DNA from: Bowmanella sp. JS7-9
GTDB lineage: Bacteria > Pseudomonadota > Gammaproteobacteria > Enterobacterales > Alteromonadaceae
Direction: 5' to 3'
Length of the DNA stretch: 64,000 nt
NCBI RefSeq assembly: GCF_004329715.1
Contig: NZ_JXSY01000013.1
Span: 124,001-188,000, forward strand
The first letter of the stretch is position 1. The number at the start of each line of letters is the position of its first letter. The notes under the pieces are model-generated. The model saw only the letters and a program-made list of their open reading frames with translations, did not search any database and was not told where the DNA came from. The translations under genes were made by a program, and so were the position numbers. Positions 35,406 through 45,517 of this stretch are shown in pieces.

Positions 35406-36896
35406 TTAGCGCAGATTGATCGTCAGGTTAGGACCGGTCGGAATATCGTCTTCAAACCAGCGTGACGTTACGGTTTTGGTTTCTGTGTAGAAACGCACCG
35501 CTTGCTTACCGTAGGCATGCAGATCGCCATAGAAGGAATTCTTCCAACCAGTGAACGAGAAGAACGGCAGTGGCACAGGAATAGGCACATTGATACCGAC
35601 CTGACCGACTTCTACTTCATGCTGATATTTACGCGCCGCCGCACCGCTGGCAGTAAAGATAGACGTACCGTTACCGTATGGGTTGTTATTTACCAGCGTA
35701 ATCGCCTCTTCCAGCGTATCCACGCTCATGCAGCACAATACCGGGCCAAAAATCTCTTCTTTGTAAATGGCCATATCGGTCGTAACATCACTGAATACCG
35801 TTGGGCCAACCCAGTTACCCGCTTCATAGCCAGGCAGGGTGAAATCCGAGCCGTCCAGCAAACAGGTCGCACCTTCATCTTTGCCTTTTTGAATCAGGCC
35901 AAGCACGCGGGCTTTAGATTGCGGGTTAATTAGCGGACCGAAACCGGCCTGCTCATCGTTCCATAAGCCGGGACGGATCTTGCTGATTTCCTGCGCCAGA
36001 TCTTCGATCCACTCTTTGGATTTACCGACAAATACCGCCACAGAAATGGCCATACAACGCTGACCCGCAGCACCCACGCTGGCACCCACCAACTGGTTAA
36101 TGACCTGGGCTTTATTGGCGTCCGGCATAATTACCGAGTGGTTCTTGGCGCCGGCAAAACATTGCGCACGTTTCATATGGTCTGTGGCAGTTTTATATAT
36201 GTACTGGCCAACCGGTACTGAACCAACAAAAGATACCGCTTTAATATCCGGGTGGGTCAACAGGGTATCGACCTGCTCTTTACCACCATGCACCACCTGT
36301 AATACACCTTTTGGCGCGCCAGCTTGCATGAATAGTTCGGCCAGACGCATCGGCGTCAACGGATCCTGCTCTGATGGCTTAAGGATAAAGGTGTTACCTG
36401 CAGCAATTGCCATCGGGAACATCCACAACGGGATCATCGCCGGGAAGTTGAACGGGGTAATGCCAGTACAGACACCCAGCGGTTGAATATAGCTGTAGCA
36501 ATCAATGCTGCGCGCCACGTTCTCGACGGTTTCGCCCATCATTAACGCAGGAATATTCATCGCCTGCTCTACCACTTCGATACCGCGCCACACGTCACCC
36601 ATGGCGTCGGCAAAGGTCTTACCGGTTTCCTGACTAAGTAGCTCGGCGATATCTTTTTGGTGTTCTTTTAATAACGCCTGGTAGCGCATCATCACCCGTG
36701 CACGCTCTGGCACGGCCACTTCTCGCCAGGATTTAAACGCTTCTTTAGCGCTGGCAATCGCACGATCCATTTCTTCCGCGGTCGCACAAGGGGCTTTGGC
36801 GATGACCGAATTATCTACCGGATTGGTCACGTCAATGAATTGGGTTGTTTGCGAAGCGACAAATTCGCCATCGATTAACATTGGAACAATTTGCAT
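35406..36896 (-). CDS. mmsA: Methylmalonate-semialdehyde dehydrogenase (CoA-acylating)
   Basis: This 496-residue aldehyde dehydrogenase makes propionyl-CoA from methylmalonate semialdehyde, CoA and NAD, the last step specific to valine. Key parts are [47 protein letters not shown] (where the usual general-base Glu is replaced, as in true MmsA enzymes) and [11 protein letters not shown] with catalytic Cys281. It is the first gene of the five-gene operon. A palindromic LiuR-like box lies 65 bp upstream, which suggests shared control with leucine breakdown. Confidence 0.95.
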   Translation of the reverse strand: MQIVPMLIDGEFVASQTTQFIDVTNPVDNSVIAKAPCATAEEMDRAIASAKEAFKSWREVAVPERARVMMRYQALLKEHQKDIAELLSQETGKTFADAMGDVWRGIEVVEQAMNIPALMMGETVENVARSIDCYSYIQPLGVCTGITPFNFPAMIPLWMFPMAIAAGNTFILKPSEQDPLTPMRLAELFMQAGAPKGVLQVVHGGKEQVDTLLTHPDIKAVSFVGSVPVGQYIYKTATDHMKRAQCFAGAKNHSVIMPDANKAQVINQLVGASVGAAGQRCMAISVAVFVGKSKEWIEDLAQEISKIRPGLWNDEQAGFGPLINPQSKARVLGLIQKGKDEGATCLLDGSDFTLPGYEAGNWVGPTVFSDVTTDMAIYKEEIFGPVLCCMSVDTLEEAITLVNNNPYGNGTSIFTASGAAARKYQHEVEVGQVGINVPIPVPLPFFSFTGWKNSFYGDLHAYGKQAVRFYTETKTVTSRWFEDDIPTGPNLTINLR

Positions 36897-36960
36897 AGGG
36901 TACCTTGCTACCTGTTAACGGTTTGCTTTGATTGTGACTAACACTAACAAATTTTTTACC

Positions 36961-36976
36961 TTTACGTTAACGTCAA
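36961..36976. promoter_or_regulatory. Probable LiuR operator upstream of mmsA
   Basis: TTTACGTTAACGTCAA is an imperfect palindrome with the same TTTACGT-N2-ACGT layout as the box before liuR. This form agrees with what I recall of MerR-type LiuR sites in gammaproteobacteria. The 262-bp gap 36897-37158 holds it and the divergent promoters, with no gene. Confidence 0.65.
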
Positions 36977-37158
36977 TATGCAAGTTCACCAAGTTGACTG
37001 TCAGTTCAAATGTACAAATTTATGCTTATACTTGCTGTGGGTTACAATTCATAACCTGTTTCTTATCTGAATACTTTTATTATTCAAGCAATTAGGGTTA
37101 TGTTTGCGGGCTTATTAGATTTGCTCTCACATCGTATTAGCTGAGAAAACGCCAACGC

Positions 37159-38781
37159 ATGGACTTTAAACACATTCGATTAGCCATTGTTGAAGACAAT
37201 GGTGTCGCACGCATTAATTTGCGCAATAACCTCATGCATATGGGGTTTGAGCAAATTGGCTGCTATAGCCAGGGGCGCGAGCTTCGCCAGGCCATGCGTG
37301 AACGTCATTTTGACTTGGTGTTGATGGATTACCATTTGGGCATGCATAAAAATGGCGTCGAAGTCATTCAGGAATTGCAACAGGCCGATCTGCTCAAGCC
37401 TTCCGTCGCAGTGATTTTTATCACCTCAGACCGCATGCCGCTGATTTTTGGTCAGATTGTTGATGTACACCCAGATTCGGTGGTGTTGAAACCCTACACT
37501 ATTCGCAATGTTCAGGGTGTTATTAGTAATTGCCTGCTGGCTCGTAAGATGCTTGCCGACGTGTACCGCGCCATGGACATCGAAGATTATGCCACGGCGC
37601 TCACTCATCTGGATGGCGTCGATGCGGAAAACGAAATTCTGCGCCGCGGTGCCATCATTACCAAGCTGCGTGCTCGCCTGCTGCTTAAGCTGCATCGTTA
37701 CGCTGATGCCGCGAGTATTTACCGCGAGATCCTGCAAAAAGCCGACAAAGTCATCTGGGCCCGCTGGGGGCTGGTAGTGGCACTTTTTCTCAATGGCGAT
37801 AAAGACGAAAGCATGGCTGAACTGGATTCCATGCTGGATACATCACTAACCAAAGACAAAGCGTGTGAATGGCTGGCGCGGATCCATATCAGCAACACCG
37901 AATATGACAAAGCTCAGGAATATCTGGACAGAATTAACGAGTCAGAACTGACGCTTTCCACCGCGCGGTTAAAAGTGCATTTGTATCAAATGCAGGAAAA
38001 AATCGATGAAGCTATCGCCCTGTTGGAGCGTAAGCGCGAGTCGAATCGACACGTTAGGGAACGGTTTTCCGAACTATCCGCCGATTTAGCCAGGGTTTAT
38101 CTGGCGCGTGCCGAGTCCGATCCCCTAACGCGCGAAGAATCGCTTAAGCAAGCCAGAACCATCATTGGCGGTACCCGCCGCGCGATGGAAGATGATGTGG
38201 ATTTATGTAAAAACTACATCACTGCCCTGTCCTACATCATGGAAGGGGATGAAGTCAGAGCCAACAGCATTTTGAATAACCACGCCATGCTGGAATTTGA
38301 CAGCGCCAGCACGGATACCATGTCAGATGCGGTTAAGGCCTGGTTTGCGGTGGGCGAAACCAGCAAAGCGTCGGAGATTCAACAGCAGGTCGAAAACCGC
38401 AAAGATAAACTGTTGGATGAAAACGAAAAAGCCATGACGCAAATGCGCATCGCGCAAAATGAAATTTCTCTGGGCGATAAAAAATCACGCTCCCTCGAAT
38501 TCAATAAACGCGGTCTCGAAGCCTTTAGCAATGACAAGCTGAGTGAGGCAATTGACTTGTTTTATCAGGCGCACATTCTGTTCCCGGCTGAGCCTGCGTT
38601 TTTAATCAATCTGTTCGATGCCATGGTCACCCATCAGTGCCCGCAGCATAAACGCGTCAAGACGCTGAAAATCGCCGATGAACTCAAAGGCCAGTCACTA
38701 TCGGAAACCAACAAAAACCGCTTTAACGAAATTCGTCAGCGCATGATCCGCGATATGCATATCCATAGCCAGAATACATAG
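37159..38781 (+). CDS. Response regulator with tetratricopeptide repeats
   Basis: This 540-residue protein has an N-terminal receiver domain (about 5-130). The acidic residues are ED at 12-13, the phosphoacceptor is Asp57 (LVLMDYHLG), the Thr is in FITSDRM and the Lys in VLKPY. Residues about 135-530 are helical TPR-like repeats, for example LLLKLHRYADAASIYREIL, LARIHISNTEYDKAQEYLDRI and FSNDKLSEAIDLFYQAHILF. There is no DNA-binding or enzymatic output, so it probably signals by protein contact. Similar REC-TPR proteins occur in Vibrio and Shewanella; the partner kinase is not encoded next to it. The 196 bp downstream (38782-38977) contain no gene. Confidence 0.9.
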   Translation: MDFKHIRLAIVEDNGVARINLRNNLMHMGFEQIGCYSQGRELRQAMRERHFDLVLMDYHLGMHKNGVEVIQELQQADLLKPSVAVIFITSDRMPLIFGQIVDVHPDSVVLKPYTIRNVQGVISNCLLARKMLADVYRAMDIEDYATALTHLDGVDAENEILRRGAIITKLRARLLLKLHRYADAASIYREILQKADKVIWARWGLVVALFLNGDKDESMAELDSMLDTSLTKDKACEWLARIHISNTEYDKAQEYLDRINESELTLSTARLKVHLYQMQEKIDEAIALLERKRESNRHVRERFSELSADLARVYLARAESDPLTREESLKQARTIIGGTRRAMEDDVDLCKNYITALSYIMEGDEVRANSILNNHAMLEFDSASTDTMSDAVKAWFAVGETSKASEIQQQVENRKDKLLDENEKAMTQMRIAQNEISLGDKKSRSLEFNKRGLEAFSNDKLSEAIDLFYQAHILFPAEPAFLINLFDAMVTHQCPQHKRVKTLKIADELKGQSLSETNKNRFNEIRQRMIRDMHIHSQNT

Positions 38782-38977
38782 CCCAAACTAGTCAATTCTT
38801 GCCCATAAATCAGCCACTTCAGCAAATTTGCCTGCTGCATATTGCTCATTATACTCAACAAAGGAATAAAAATTAGCGCATTAAACTTAAACGATTAAAT
38901 CCAAATTTTGACCTGACGCGTAAATTCGGTCAAAGGCGCATAATTTTCAACTGATTAGCAGGTATGGGAGCAGGGTA

Positions 38978-40282
38978 ATGTTTCTGAAATGGGGAAAAGC
39001 AGAACAGGTCACATCGGCGCAACAAGATAATCTGCGTCACATGGCCTTGCTGGAAAATGAACTGGACGCGATCAAAGCAAATACCGCATTTATCAGCTTT
39101 AAGCCGGATGGCACAGTGAAAGATGCTAACGCCCTATTTTTAGACGCCATGAGCTACAGTCTGAAGGAGATTGTTGGCCAGCATCACCGAATATTTTGCG
39201 ACAAACAACTGGCCGCGTCCCAGCAATATCAGGAATTCTGGCGTGATTTGGGCAATGGCCACAGTTTCAGTGGCATATTTACCCGCCGAACCAAACAGGG
39301 CAATACGATTTTCCTGCAAGCCAGCTACTTTCCGGTAAAAAACGACTCGGGTGTGGTGACTGAAGTGATAAAAATTGCCTCCGATGTCACCGCCACGCAA
39401 CGGACCCTGAAAGATAAAGAAGCCGTGCTATACGCGTTGGATAAGTCCTTGGCGACTATCGAATTTTTAACCGATGGCACCATCCTCACCGCCAATCAGA
39501 ATTTCTTGAGCGTCGTAGGATATCAGCTTAGCGACATTGTAGGAAAACATCACCGCATGTTCTGTGATGAGGAGTTTTACCGCAAGCATCCCAATTTTTG
39601 GTCAGATTTGGCGGCAGGTAAACATTCAGCGGGTCGCTATAAACGCTTCGATGCGCGCGGCAATGTGTTGTGGTTAGAAGCCACCTATAACCCGATATTT
39701 GATGATAATGGCAAAGTGTATAAGGTGATTAAATTTGCCTCGGATATCTCCCAGCGCGTCAATACAGCTATGCAGGCGGTGGAATTAGCGGCCGCGACCT
39801 CAGAACAAACCTCACAGATTACAGGTAACGCCGTGGGCGTGCTCAACGATGCAATTAAAACCTCTCACCAAATCGCTGAACAGGTACAAGCCGCATCGGA
39901 TATTGGCGCGAATCTGATGCAACAGTCCAAAAGTATCGATGAAATCGTTACCACCATTCGCGGCATTGCCGATCAAACCAATTTATTGGCACTCAACGCC
40001 GCGATAGAAGCCGCCCGCGCTGGCGAGTCCGGGCGTGGGTTTGCCGTGGTAGCAGATGAAGTACGTAAACTGGCCGGACGCACAGCCGAAGCGACCCAGG
40101 AAATCGCCGCCGTTGTGCAGCAGAATACTGGGCTCATTCATCAAATAGACGCGGAGCTAAGCGGTGTAACTGGTATCGCTTTGCACGGCGAAGACAGCAT
40201 TCAACATGTCGCCGATGGCCTGAGCGAAGTGCAACGAGGCGTCAGTCAGTTCGTGGATATGGTGGTTAAGTTAAAACCTTGA
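38978..40282 (+). CDS. Soluble methyl-accepting chemotaxis protein with two PAS domains
   Basis: This 434-residue receptor has no membrane segment. Two very similar PAS folds (about 25-135 and 147-260) each contain a G-x-HHR-x-FC motif ([10 protein letters not shown] and [10 protein letters not shown]). The signalling domain (about 265-434) has the conserved tip [21 protein letters not shown] followed by [13 protein letters not shown]. This matches the layout of the BdlA and Aer2-like cytosolic receptors, which sense redox or ligand signals through PAS-bound cofactors; BdlA controls biofilm dispersal in Pseudomonas. The C-terminal half of the coiled coil is short and lacks a CheR-binding pentapeptide. 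Confidence 0.9.
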   Translation: MFLKWGKAEQVTSAQQDNLRHMALLENELDAIKANTAFISFKPDGTVKDANALFLDAMSYSLKEIVGQHHRIFCDKQLAASQQYQEFWRDLGNGHSFSGIFTRRTKQGNTIFLQASYFPVKNDSGVVTEVIKIASDVTATQRTLKDKEAVLYALDKSLATIEFLTDGTILTANQNFLSVVGYQLSDIVGKHHRMFCDEEFYRKHPNFWSDLAAGKHSAGRYKRFDARGNVLWLEATYNPIFDDNGKVYKVIKFASDISQRVNTAMQAVELAAATSEQTSQITGNAVGVLNDAIKTSHQIAEQVQAASDIGANLMQQSKSIDEIVTTIRGIADQTNLLALNAAIEAARAGESGRGFAVVADEVRKLAGRTAEATQEIAAVVQQNTGLIHQIDAELSGVTGIALHGEDSIQHVADGLSEVQRGVSQFVDMVVKLKP

Positions 40283-40414
40283 TTTTAACCTGAACTGATA
40301 CTGAATGAGCTAACTAATTGAATTGACTATTGTTGAAACATTGAAAAACGTGTGCAAGTTTTGTCTAGGACGGGTTCTTATCCACAGCAAAGAAGATTCG
40401 AAGGAGTGATATCA

Positions 40415-40924
40415 ATGACAAAACTACGGCCTGCCAAATTGGCGTTTTCAACCTTAGTTTGCACCATGATGCTAGCATCGGGTACGGGATGCAGTTCAAT
40501 GACCATAAAAGCGGAAGTTAAACCTGGACACTTTAGGTTTGAGAACTTTATGCGCGATAAAGGCCCCAAAAACGAGCGAATGTATGCTTACCTGATGTGT
40601 TACAACCAACGTCCGACGATGTGGGCACAACCTCGACAATACGAGGAAGGTGAACATCATTTGTGGGTTAAAGTCATCGCCGCGGATGGAGCCGTGATAA
40701 ACAGTAAGTCAGAGGCAATCACTGACTTCACTGTACATTTGCCGGAAGGTAAATCTTACATGCTAAATAGGAAAACCTACGAAAATAGCAACAAAATAGA
40801 TGTATGGATTCAGGAAGTGGATACAGGTTTGTTAGTTAGTGATGTAAAAACAATCGAGTTGGATAGGCCAAAGGTTGTTAAATATCAAGCTGAACGAGAT
40901 ATGTGTGAATCTAGTACTATTTAA
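40415..40924 (+). CDS. Hypothetical lipoprotein
   Basis: I do not recognise this 169-residue protein. It begins with a lipoprotein signal peptide of about 27 residues (MTKLRPAKLAFSTLVCTMML, lipobox SGTGC). The mature part is predicted to be mainly beta strands with a conserved-looking NERMYAYLMCYNQRPTMW segment and HHLWVKVIAADGAV. The start at 40415 follows AAGGAG with good spacing; the open frame extends upstream but without a start signal. Base use is more AT-rich than in the flanking catabolic genes. It stands alone between the chemoreceptor gene and a strong terminator. Confidence 0.72.
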   Translation: MTKLRPAKLAFSTLVCTMMLASGTGCSSMTIKAEVKPGHFRFENFMRDKGPKNERMYAYLMCYNQRPTMWAQPRQYEEGEHHLWVKVIAADGAVINSKSEAITDFTVHLPEGKSYMLNRKTYENSNKIDVWIQEVDTGLLVSDVKTIELDRPKVVKYQAERDMCESSTI

Positions 40925-40932
40925 TTTTTAAT

Positions 40933-40960
40933 AAAAACGCCTCATTTGAGGCGTTTTTTT
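40933..40960. terminator. Bidirectional rho-independent terminator
   Basis: An 11-bp perfect stem AAAAACGCCTC / GAGGCGTTTTT with loop ATTT ends in a T7 run. It separates the lipoprotein gene from the convergent thiolase gene. Confidence 0.93.
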
Positions 40961-40981
40961 ATTCAGTTGCAACGAATCAAC

Positions 40982-42163
40982 TTAGAGCATCTCTACCGCA
41001 ATCGCCGTTGCTTCGCCGCCACCGATACATAAAGAGGCTACGCCCTTTTTCAAACCACGGTTTTTCAGCGCATGCAGCAATGTCACGATAATACGCGCAC
41101 CAGAGGCACCAATCGGGTGACCTAACGCACAGGCGCCGCCATTGACGTTGACTTTGGCTTCATCCAACTGCAACTGACGAATGGCCAACATGGTCACCAT
41201 CGCAAAGGCTTCGTTGATTTCCCACAAATCCACCTCGTCTTTGCTCCAACCAGCTTTATCCAGCAGTTTTTGCATGGCGCCAACCGGGGCCACCGTAAAG
41301 TTTTCCGGCTCAATCGCATGACTGGCATGGGTCACGATTTTTGCCAGCGGGTTCAGGCCCAGTGACTGAGCTTTAGCTGCTGTCATCACCACTAAAGCGG
41401 CGCCGCCATCAGAAATAGAACTTGAGTTAGCCGCTGTCACAGTACCGTCACGCTTGAACGCCGGGCGCAGCGTTGGAATTTTATCCGGGCGCGCATTTAA
41501 TGGGTTTTCATCTTTGTCTACTGTGACCTCACCTTTACGGCTAGCCACAACCACAGGCGAAATTTCACTGTCAAATGCGCCGGTTTGCTGCGCATTTTGC
41601 GCTTTAGATAACGAACTTAAGGCAAATTCATCCATCTGTTCACGACTAATGCCTTCCGCGTCGGCAGTATCCTGCGCGAAGCAGCCCATCGCTTTACCAT
41701 CGTAGGCGTTTTCCAGACCGTCCAGCATCATATGATCCAGCACCTGACCATGTCCCATACGGTAACCACCGCGGGCTTTAGGTAACAGGTACGGTGCGTT
41801 GGACATACTTTCCATACCGCCAGCTACCACGACCTCCGCGCTTCCCGCCTTGATAAAATCATGCGCCATCATGACCGCTTTCATACCCGAGCCACACACC
41901 TTGTTGATGGTGGTGACACCGGCGCCCAATGGCAATCCGGCATGTAAGGCGGCCTGACGTGCAGGAGACTGGCCTAAGCCGGCTGGTAATACACATCCCA
42001 TGATCACTTCATTAACATGCTGCGCATCCAAATCCACCGATTCCAGGCTGGCTTTGATCGCATGGCTACCCAAATCTGTAGTTTTTACATCGGCCAGCGT
42101 TCCCATGAAACCGCCCATTGGCGTGCGTTTGGCGGCCACAATTACAATATCATTCGCGCTCAT
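40982..42163 (-). CDS. Acetyl-CoA C-acetyltransferase (thiolase)
   Basis: This 393-residue thiolase cleaves acetoacetyl-CoA or 2-methylacetoacetyl-CoA with CoA. The nucleophile Cys90 is in NKVCGSGMKAV. The C-terminal GGACALGHPIGASGARI and CIGGGEATAIAVEM supply the His and second Cys. I choose the start MSANDIVIV at 42163, with GAGGA five bases before it; two upstream ATGs in frame are less well placed. It is divergent from liuR, and the shared gap contains LiuR-like boxes, so it probably completes leucine and isoleucine breakdown by releasing acetyl-CoA and propionyl-CoA. Confidence 0.92.
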   Translation of the reverse strand: MSANDIVIVAAKRTPMGGFMGTLADVKTTDLGSHAIKASLESVDLDAQHVNEVIMGCVLPAGLGQSPARQAALHAGLPLGAGVTTINKVCGSGMKAVMMAHDFIKAGSAEVVVAGGMESMSNAPYLLPKARGGYRMGHGQVLDHMMLDGLENAYDGKAMGCFAQDTADAEGISREQMDEFALSSLSKAQNAQQTGAFDSEISPVVVASRKGEVTVDKDENPLNARPDKIPTLRPAFKRDGTVTAANSSSISDGGAALVVMTAAKAQSLGLNPLAKIVTHASHAIEPENFTVAPVGAMQKLLDKAGWSKDEVDLWEINEAFAMVTMLAIRQLQLDEAKVNVNGGACALGHPIGASGARIIVTLLHALKNRGLKKGVASLCIGGGEATAIAVEML

Positions 42164-42241
42164 CTTCATCCTCGAAATGTATACAGCGGTTTCCACCCGA
42201 AACAGGGGGGAATATTGACGACCCGCTGAGGTTACTTTACC

Positions 42242-42257
42242 TTTACGTTAACTTACT
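42242..42257. promoter_or_regulatory. Degenerate LiuR-like box
   Basis: TTTACGTTAACTTACT shares its first eleven bases with the mmsA box and sits next to the full liuR box. It may be a second binding site serving the thiolase promoter. Confidence 0.4.
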
Positions 42258-42258
42258 C

Positions 42259-42274
42259 TTTACGTAAACGTAAA
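42259..42274. promoter_or_regulatory. Probable LiuR operator between liuR and the thiolase gene
   Basis: TTTACGTAAACGTAAA lies seven bases before the liuR ATG and is close to symmetric. Its position overlapping the liuR translation start region suggests autoregulation. Confidence 0.68.
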
Positions 42275-42280
42275 CTAACT

Positions 42281-42673
42281 ATGTCCGAACAGCAAACCTA
42301 TACCATTGGTGAACTGGCAAAAGAATTTGACATCACCACGCGTACCATCCGCTTTTACGAGGAGCAGGGCCTGCTCTCTCCGGGGCGCAATGGCCAAACG
42401 CGGGTATATGACAAAAAGGATCGCGTGCGCCTGAAACTGGTGATGCGGGGTAAACGCCTGGGTTTTTCACTGGCAGAAACCAAAACCTTGTTTGATCTGT
42501 ACGACAGCAACCAGAACTCCGCAGCACAGCTACATGCGATGCTGGACATGACAAAAACCAAGCGAGCCATATTGCAACAGCAACTGGAAGACATTCGTCT
42601 GCTGATGACTGAGATGGACGAAGTTGAACAACGTTGCCGCGATGAGCTGGCTGAACTCGAGGAATCCAAATGA
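42281..42673 (+). CDS. liuR: MerR-family regulator of leucine/valine breakdown
   Basis: This 130-residue MerR-type regulator has an N-terminal winged helix ([28 protein letters not shown]) and a C-terminal coiled coil (about 75-125) for dimer formation. LiuR proteins repress branched-chain amino-acid catabolism in many proteobacteria and are released by a pathway intermediate. There is no metal-binding Cys set, in line with a CoA or organic effector. The gene heads the liu operon and overlaps liuA by four bases (ATGA). LiuR-like boxes occur in front of liuR and mmsA. Confidence 0.93.
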   Translation: MSEQQTYTIGELAKEFDITTRTIRFYEEQGLLSPGRNGQTRVYDKKDRVRLKLVMRGKRLGFSLAETKTLFDLYDSNQNSAAQLHAMLDMTKTKRAILQQQLEDIRLLMTEMDEVEQRCRDELAELEESK

Positions 42674-43839
42674 ACGCCCCTTACCCTACTCTGAATTTTG
42701 GTCTTGGCGAAGAAATCGATATGCTGCGCGATCACGTGTATGCGTTCGCACAGGCGGAAATCGCGCCACTGGCAGAAAAATCTGATCACGACAACAGCTT
42801 CCCCAACGAACTGTGGCCAAAGCTGGGCGAAATGGGCCTGCTGGGAGTCACTGTTTCTGAGCAATTCGGTGGTGCCGATATGGGCTATCTGGCTCACGTG
42901 ATTGCCATGGAAGAGATCAGCCGCGCATCTGCTGGCATCGGTCTGTCTTACGGCGCCCACTCTAACCTGTGTGTAAACCAGATTTACCGCAACGGTACAG
43001 AAGCACAGCGCGAAAAATACCTGCCTAAGCTGGTCAGCGGCGAGCATATTGGTGCACTGGCCATGAGTGAGCCCAACGCCGGCTCTGACGTGGTGTCGAT
43101 GAAACTGACGGCCCGTAAAGACGGCGATCATTATGTGCTTAACGGCAACAAAATGTGGATCACTAACGGTCCGGATGCCCATGTGTTCGTGATTTACGCA
43201 AAAACCAATCCACAAGGTGGCAGCAAAGGTATCTCCGCGTTTATCGTTGAACGTGGTACACCCGGTTTCAGTCAGGCGCAGAAGCTGGATAAGCTGGGCA
43301 TGCGTTCATCCAATACCTGTGAACTGGTATTTGAAGACTGCCGCGTACCGGCAGAAAACCTGATGGGTAACGAGGGTGATGGCGTCAAAATTCTGATGAG
43401 CGGTCTGGATTATGAGCGTCTGGTTTTGTCAGGTGGCCCATTAGGTATCATGCAGGCCTGTATGGATATCGTGGTGCCGTATATCCATGATCGTAAGCAA
43501 TTTGGTCAGTCTATCGGTGAATTCCAGCTGGTTCAGGGCAAAGTCGCCGACATGTATACCCAGATGAATGCTGCACGTGCGTATGTTTATGCGGTTGCGC
43601 GTAGCTGCGATCGCGGCGAAACCACCCGTAAAGATGCCGCCGGCGCCATTTTGTATTCTGCCGAGTTGGCTACCAAACTGGCATTGGATGCCATTCAGTT
43701 ACTGGGCGGCAATGGTTACATCAACGAATTCCCAACCGGACGCCTGCTGCGCGATGCCAAACTGTATGAAATCGGTGCCGGCACCTCAGAAATTCGCCGC
43801 ATGCTGATTGGCCGCGAGTTATTTAAAGAGTCGGCATAA
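42670..43839 (+). CDS. liuA: Isovaleryl-CoA dehydrogenase
   Basis: This flavoenzyme oxidises isovaleryl-CoA to 3-methylcrotonyl-CoA in leucine breakdown. At 389 residues it has [37 protein letters not shown]-like flavin segments and [22 protein letters not shown]. The catalytic Glu is in [14 protein letters not shown], the location special to isovaleryl-CoA dehydrogenases. The usual position near the C-terminus is a Gly ([13 protein letters not shown]). This pattern supports the specific name over a generic acyl-CoA dehydrogenase. It overlaps liuR by ATGA. Confidence 0.96.
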   Translation: MNAPYPTLNFGLGEEIDMLRDHVYAFAQAEIAPLAEKSDHDNSFPNELWPKLGEMGLLGVTVSEQFGGADMGYLAHVIAMEEISRASAGIGLSYGAHSNLCVNQIYRNGTEAQREKYLPKLVSGEHIGALAMSEPNAGSDVVSMKLTARKDGDHYVLNGNKMWITNGPDAHVFVIYAKTNPQGGSKGISAFIVERGTPGFSQAQKLDKLGMRSSNTCELVFEDCRVPAENLMGNEGDGVKILMSGLDYERLVLSGGPLGIMQACMDIVVPYIHDRKQFGQSIGEFQLVQGKVADMYTQMNAARAYVYAVARSCDRGETTRKDAAGAILYSAELATKLALDAIQLLGGNGYINEFPTGRLLRDAKLYEIGAGTSEIRRMLIGRELFKESA

Positions 43840-43858
43840 GTCTGCCATTTGCTATTTG

Positions 43859-43880
43859 AAGCCGGCTCCCGGGCCGGCTT
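43859..43880 (+). other. Stem-loop between liuA and liuB
   Basis: A GC-rich eight-base stem AAGCCGGC / GCCGGCTT with loop TCCCGG is followed by only one more T. It could be a weak terminator or an RNA-stability element that sets the liuA to liuB ratio. Confidence 0.55.
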
Positions 43881-43900
43881 TGTCAGACCAGGAGCACAGC

Positions 43901-45508
43901 GTGCCAGTCATTCAATCCAGTTTAAATACCAAAAGCCAGGGCTTTGCCGACAATGCAGCGGCGATGCAGGCGTTGGTCGATGATTTACAACAAAAAGTTG
44001 CGCAAATTAAGCTTGGTGGCGGCGAAAATGCCCGCGCCAAACACGTCGCTCGCGGTAAATTGCTGCCCCGTGAACGTATCGATGCTCTGCTCGATCCTGG
44101 CAGCGCGTTTTTAGAATTGTCCCAGTTAGCCGCGTGGGAAGTGTACGACGATTACGTTCCCGCCGCCGGCATTATCACCGGCATTGGCCGTGTGGCTGGC
44201 GTGGAATGCATTATTGTGGCCAACGATGCCACCGTAAAAGGCGGTACCTATTACCCGCTAACCGTGAAAAAACACCTGCGTGCGCAAACCATCGCCAGTC
44301 AGAACAATCTGCCGTGTATTTATCTGGTGGACTCAGGCGGCGCTAACCTGCCCCGCCAGGACGATGTTTTCCCGGATCGTGAACACTTCGGTCGCATTTT
44401 CTTTAATCAGGCCACCATGTCAGCCGAAGGCATCGGCCAGATTGCCGTGGTAATGGGCTCCTGTACCGCCGGTGGTGCGTATGTGCCAGCCATGGCCGAC
44501 GAGTCGATTATCGTGCGTGAACAAGGCACCATCTTCTTAGGTGGCCCACCGTTGGTGAAAGCCGCAACCGGCGAAGTGGTCACCGCAGAAGAGCTCGGTG
44601 GTGGCGATGTGCACACTCGTACCAGTGGTGTGGCCGATTATCTGGCCAACAACGATCATCATGCGCTCAAGCTCGCCCGCGACGCTATTGGCCGCTTAAA
44701 CCGTGTGAAAACCCTGAATATTGATGTGCGTGAGCCGGTAGCGCCCAAATACGACGCACAGGAACTGTATGGCCTGATCCCGAAAGACAGCAAACAGAGC
44801 TTTGATGTGCGTGAAGTGATTGCCCGTATCGTCGATGGCTCTGAATTCGATGAATTTAAAGCCCTGTATGGCACCACCTTAGTGTGCGGTTTTGCGCGTA
44901 TTTACGGCTACCCGGTGGGTATCGTCGCTAACAACGGGATTTTATTTGGTGAATCCGCGCTCAAAGGTGCGCACTTTGTCGAACTGTGTGCCCAGCGCAA
45001 AATTCCACTGGTGTTTTTACAAAACATCACCGGATTTATGGTCGGCAAACAGTATGAGCAAGGTGGTATCGCCAAACACGGCGCCAAAATGGTCACAGCG
45101 GTAGCGTGTGCCAATGTGCCTAAATTCACCATTTTAATCGGCGGCAGTTTCGGTGCAGGCAACTACGGCATGTGCGGGCGCGCTTACGATCCACGCTTCC
45201 TGTTTATGTGGCCAAACGCGCGCATCTCAGTAATGGGTGGCGAGCAAGCGGCTGGCGTATTGGCGCAGGTCAAGCGCGACCAAAAAGCCGCCAGCGGTGA
45301 AGACTGGCCTGCCGAAGAAGAAAAAGCCTTTAAACAGCCGATTATCGACACTTACGAAAAGCAAGGGCACCCCTATTACGCGTCCGCCCGTCTGTGGGAC
45401 GATGGCGTGATTGATCCGGCCGACACCCGCGAGGTGCTGGGCTTATGTATCTCCGCCTCTTTGAATAAACCCATTGAAGACACACGCTTTGGCGTGTTCA
45501 GAATGTAA
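43901..45508 (+). CDS. liuB: Methylcrotonoyl-CoA carboxylase, carboxyltransferase subunit
   Basis: This subunit transfers the carboxyl group from biotin to 3-methylcrotonyl-CoA. I choose the GTG at 43901, which has GGAG nine bases upstream and gives 535 residues, the usual family length; the open frame before it is not conserved-looking. Signature parts are [54 protein letters not shown] and [20 protein letters not shown], the two oxyanion-hole glycine loops. It acts together with the LiuD subunit encoded two genes downstream. Confidence 0.95.
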   Translation: MPVIQSSLNTKSQGFADNAAAMQALVDDLQQKVAQIKLGGGENARAKHVARGKLLPRERIDALLDPGSAFLELSQLAAWEVYDDYVPAAGIITGIGRVAGVECIIVANDATVKGGTYYPLTVKKHLRAQTIASQNNLPCIYLVDSGGANLPRQDDVFPDREHFGRIFFNQATMSAEGIGQIAVVMGSCTAGGAYVPAMADESIIVREQGTIFLGGPPLVKAATGEVVTAEELGGGDVHTRTSGVADYLANNDHHALKLARDAIGRLNRVKTLNIDVREPVAPKYDAQELYGLIPKDSKQSFDVREVIARIVDGSEFDEFKALYGTTLVCGFARIYGYPVGIVANNGILFGESALKGAHFVELCAQRKIPLVFLQNITGFMVGKQYEQGGIAKHGAKMVTAVACANVPKFTILIGGSFGAGNYGMCGRAYDPRFLFMWPNARISVMGGEQAAGVLAQVKRDQKAASGEDWPAEEEKAFKQPIIDTYEKQGHPYYASARLWDDGVIDPADTREVLGLCISASLNKPIEDTRFGVFRM

Positions 45509-45517
45509 GGACGCAGC

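Noticed and set aside
42355-43215. A 286-codon frame opposite liuR and liuA
   Set aside because: Both sense-strand genes are unmistakable; the antisense product is rich in His, Cys and Arg without any family pattern.
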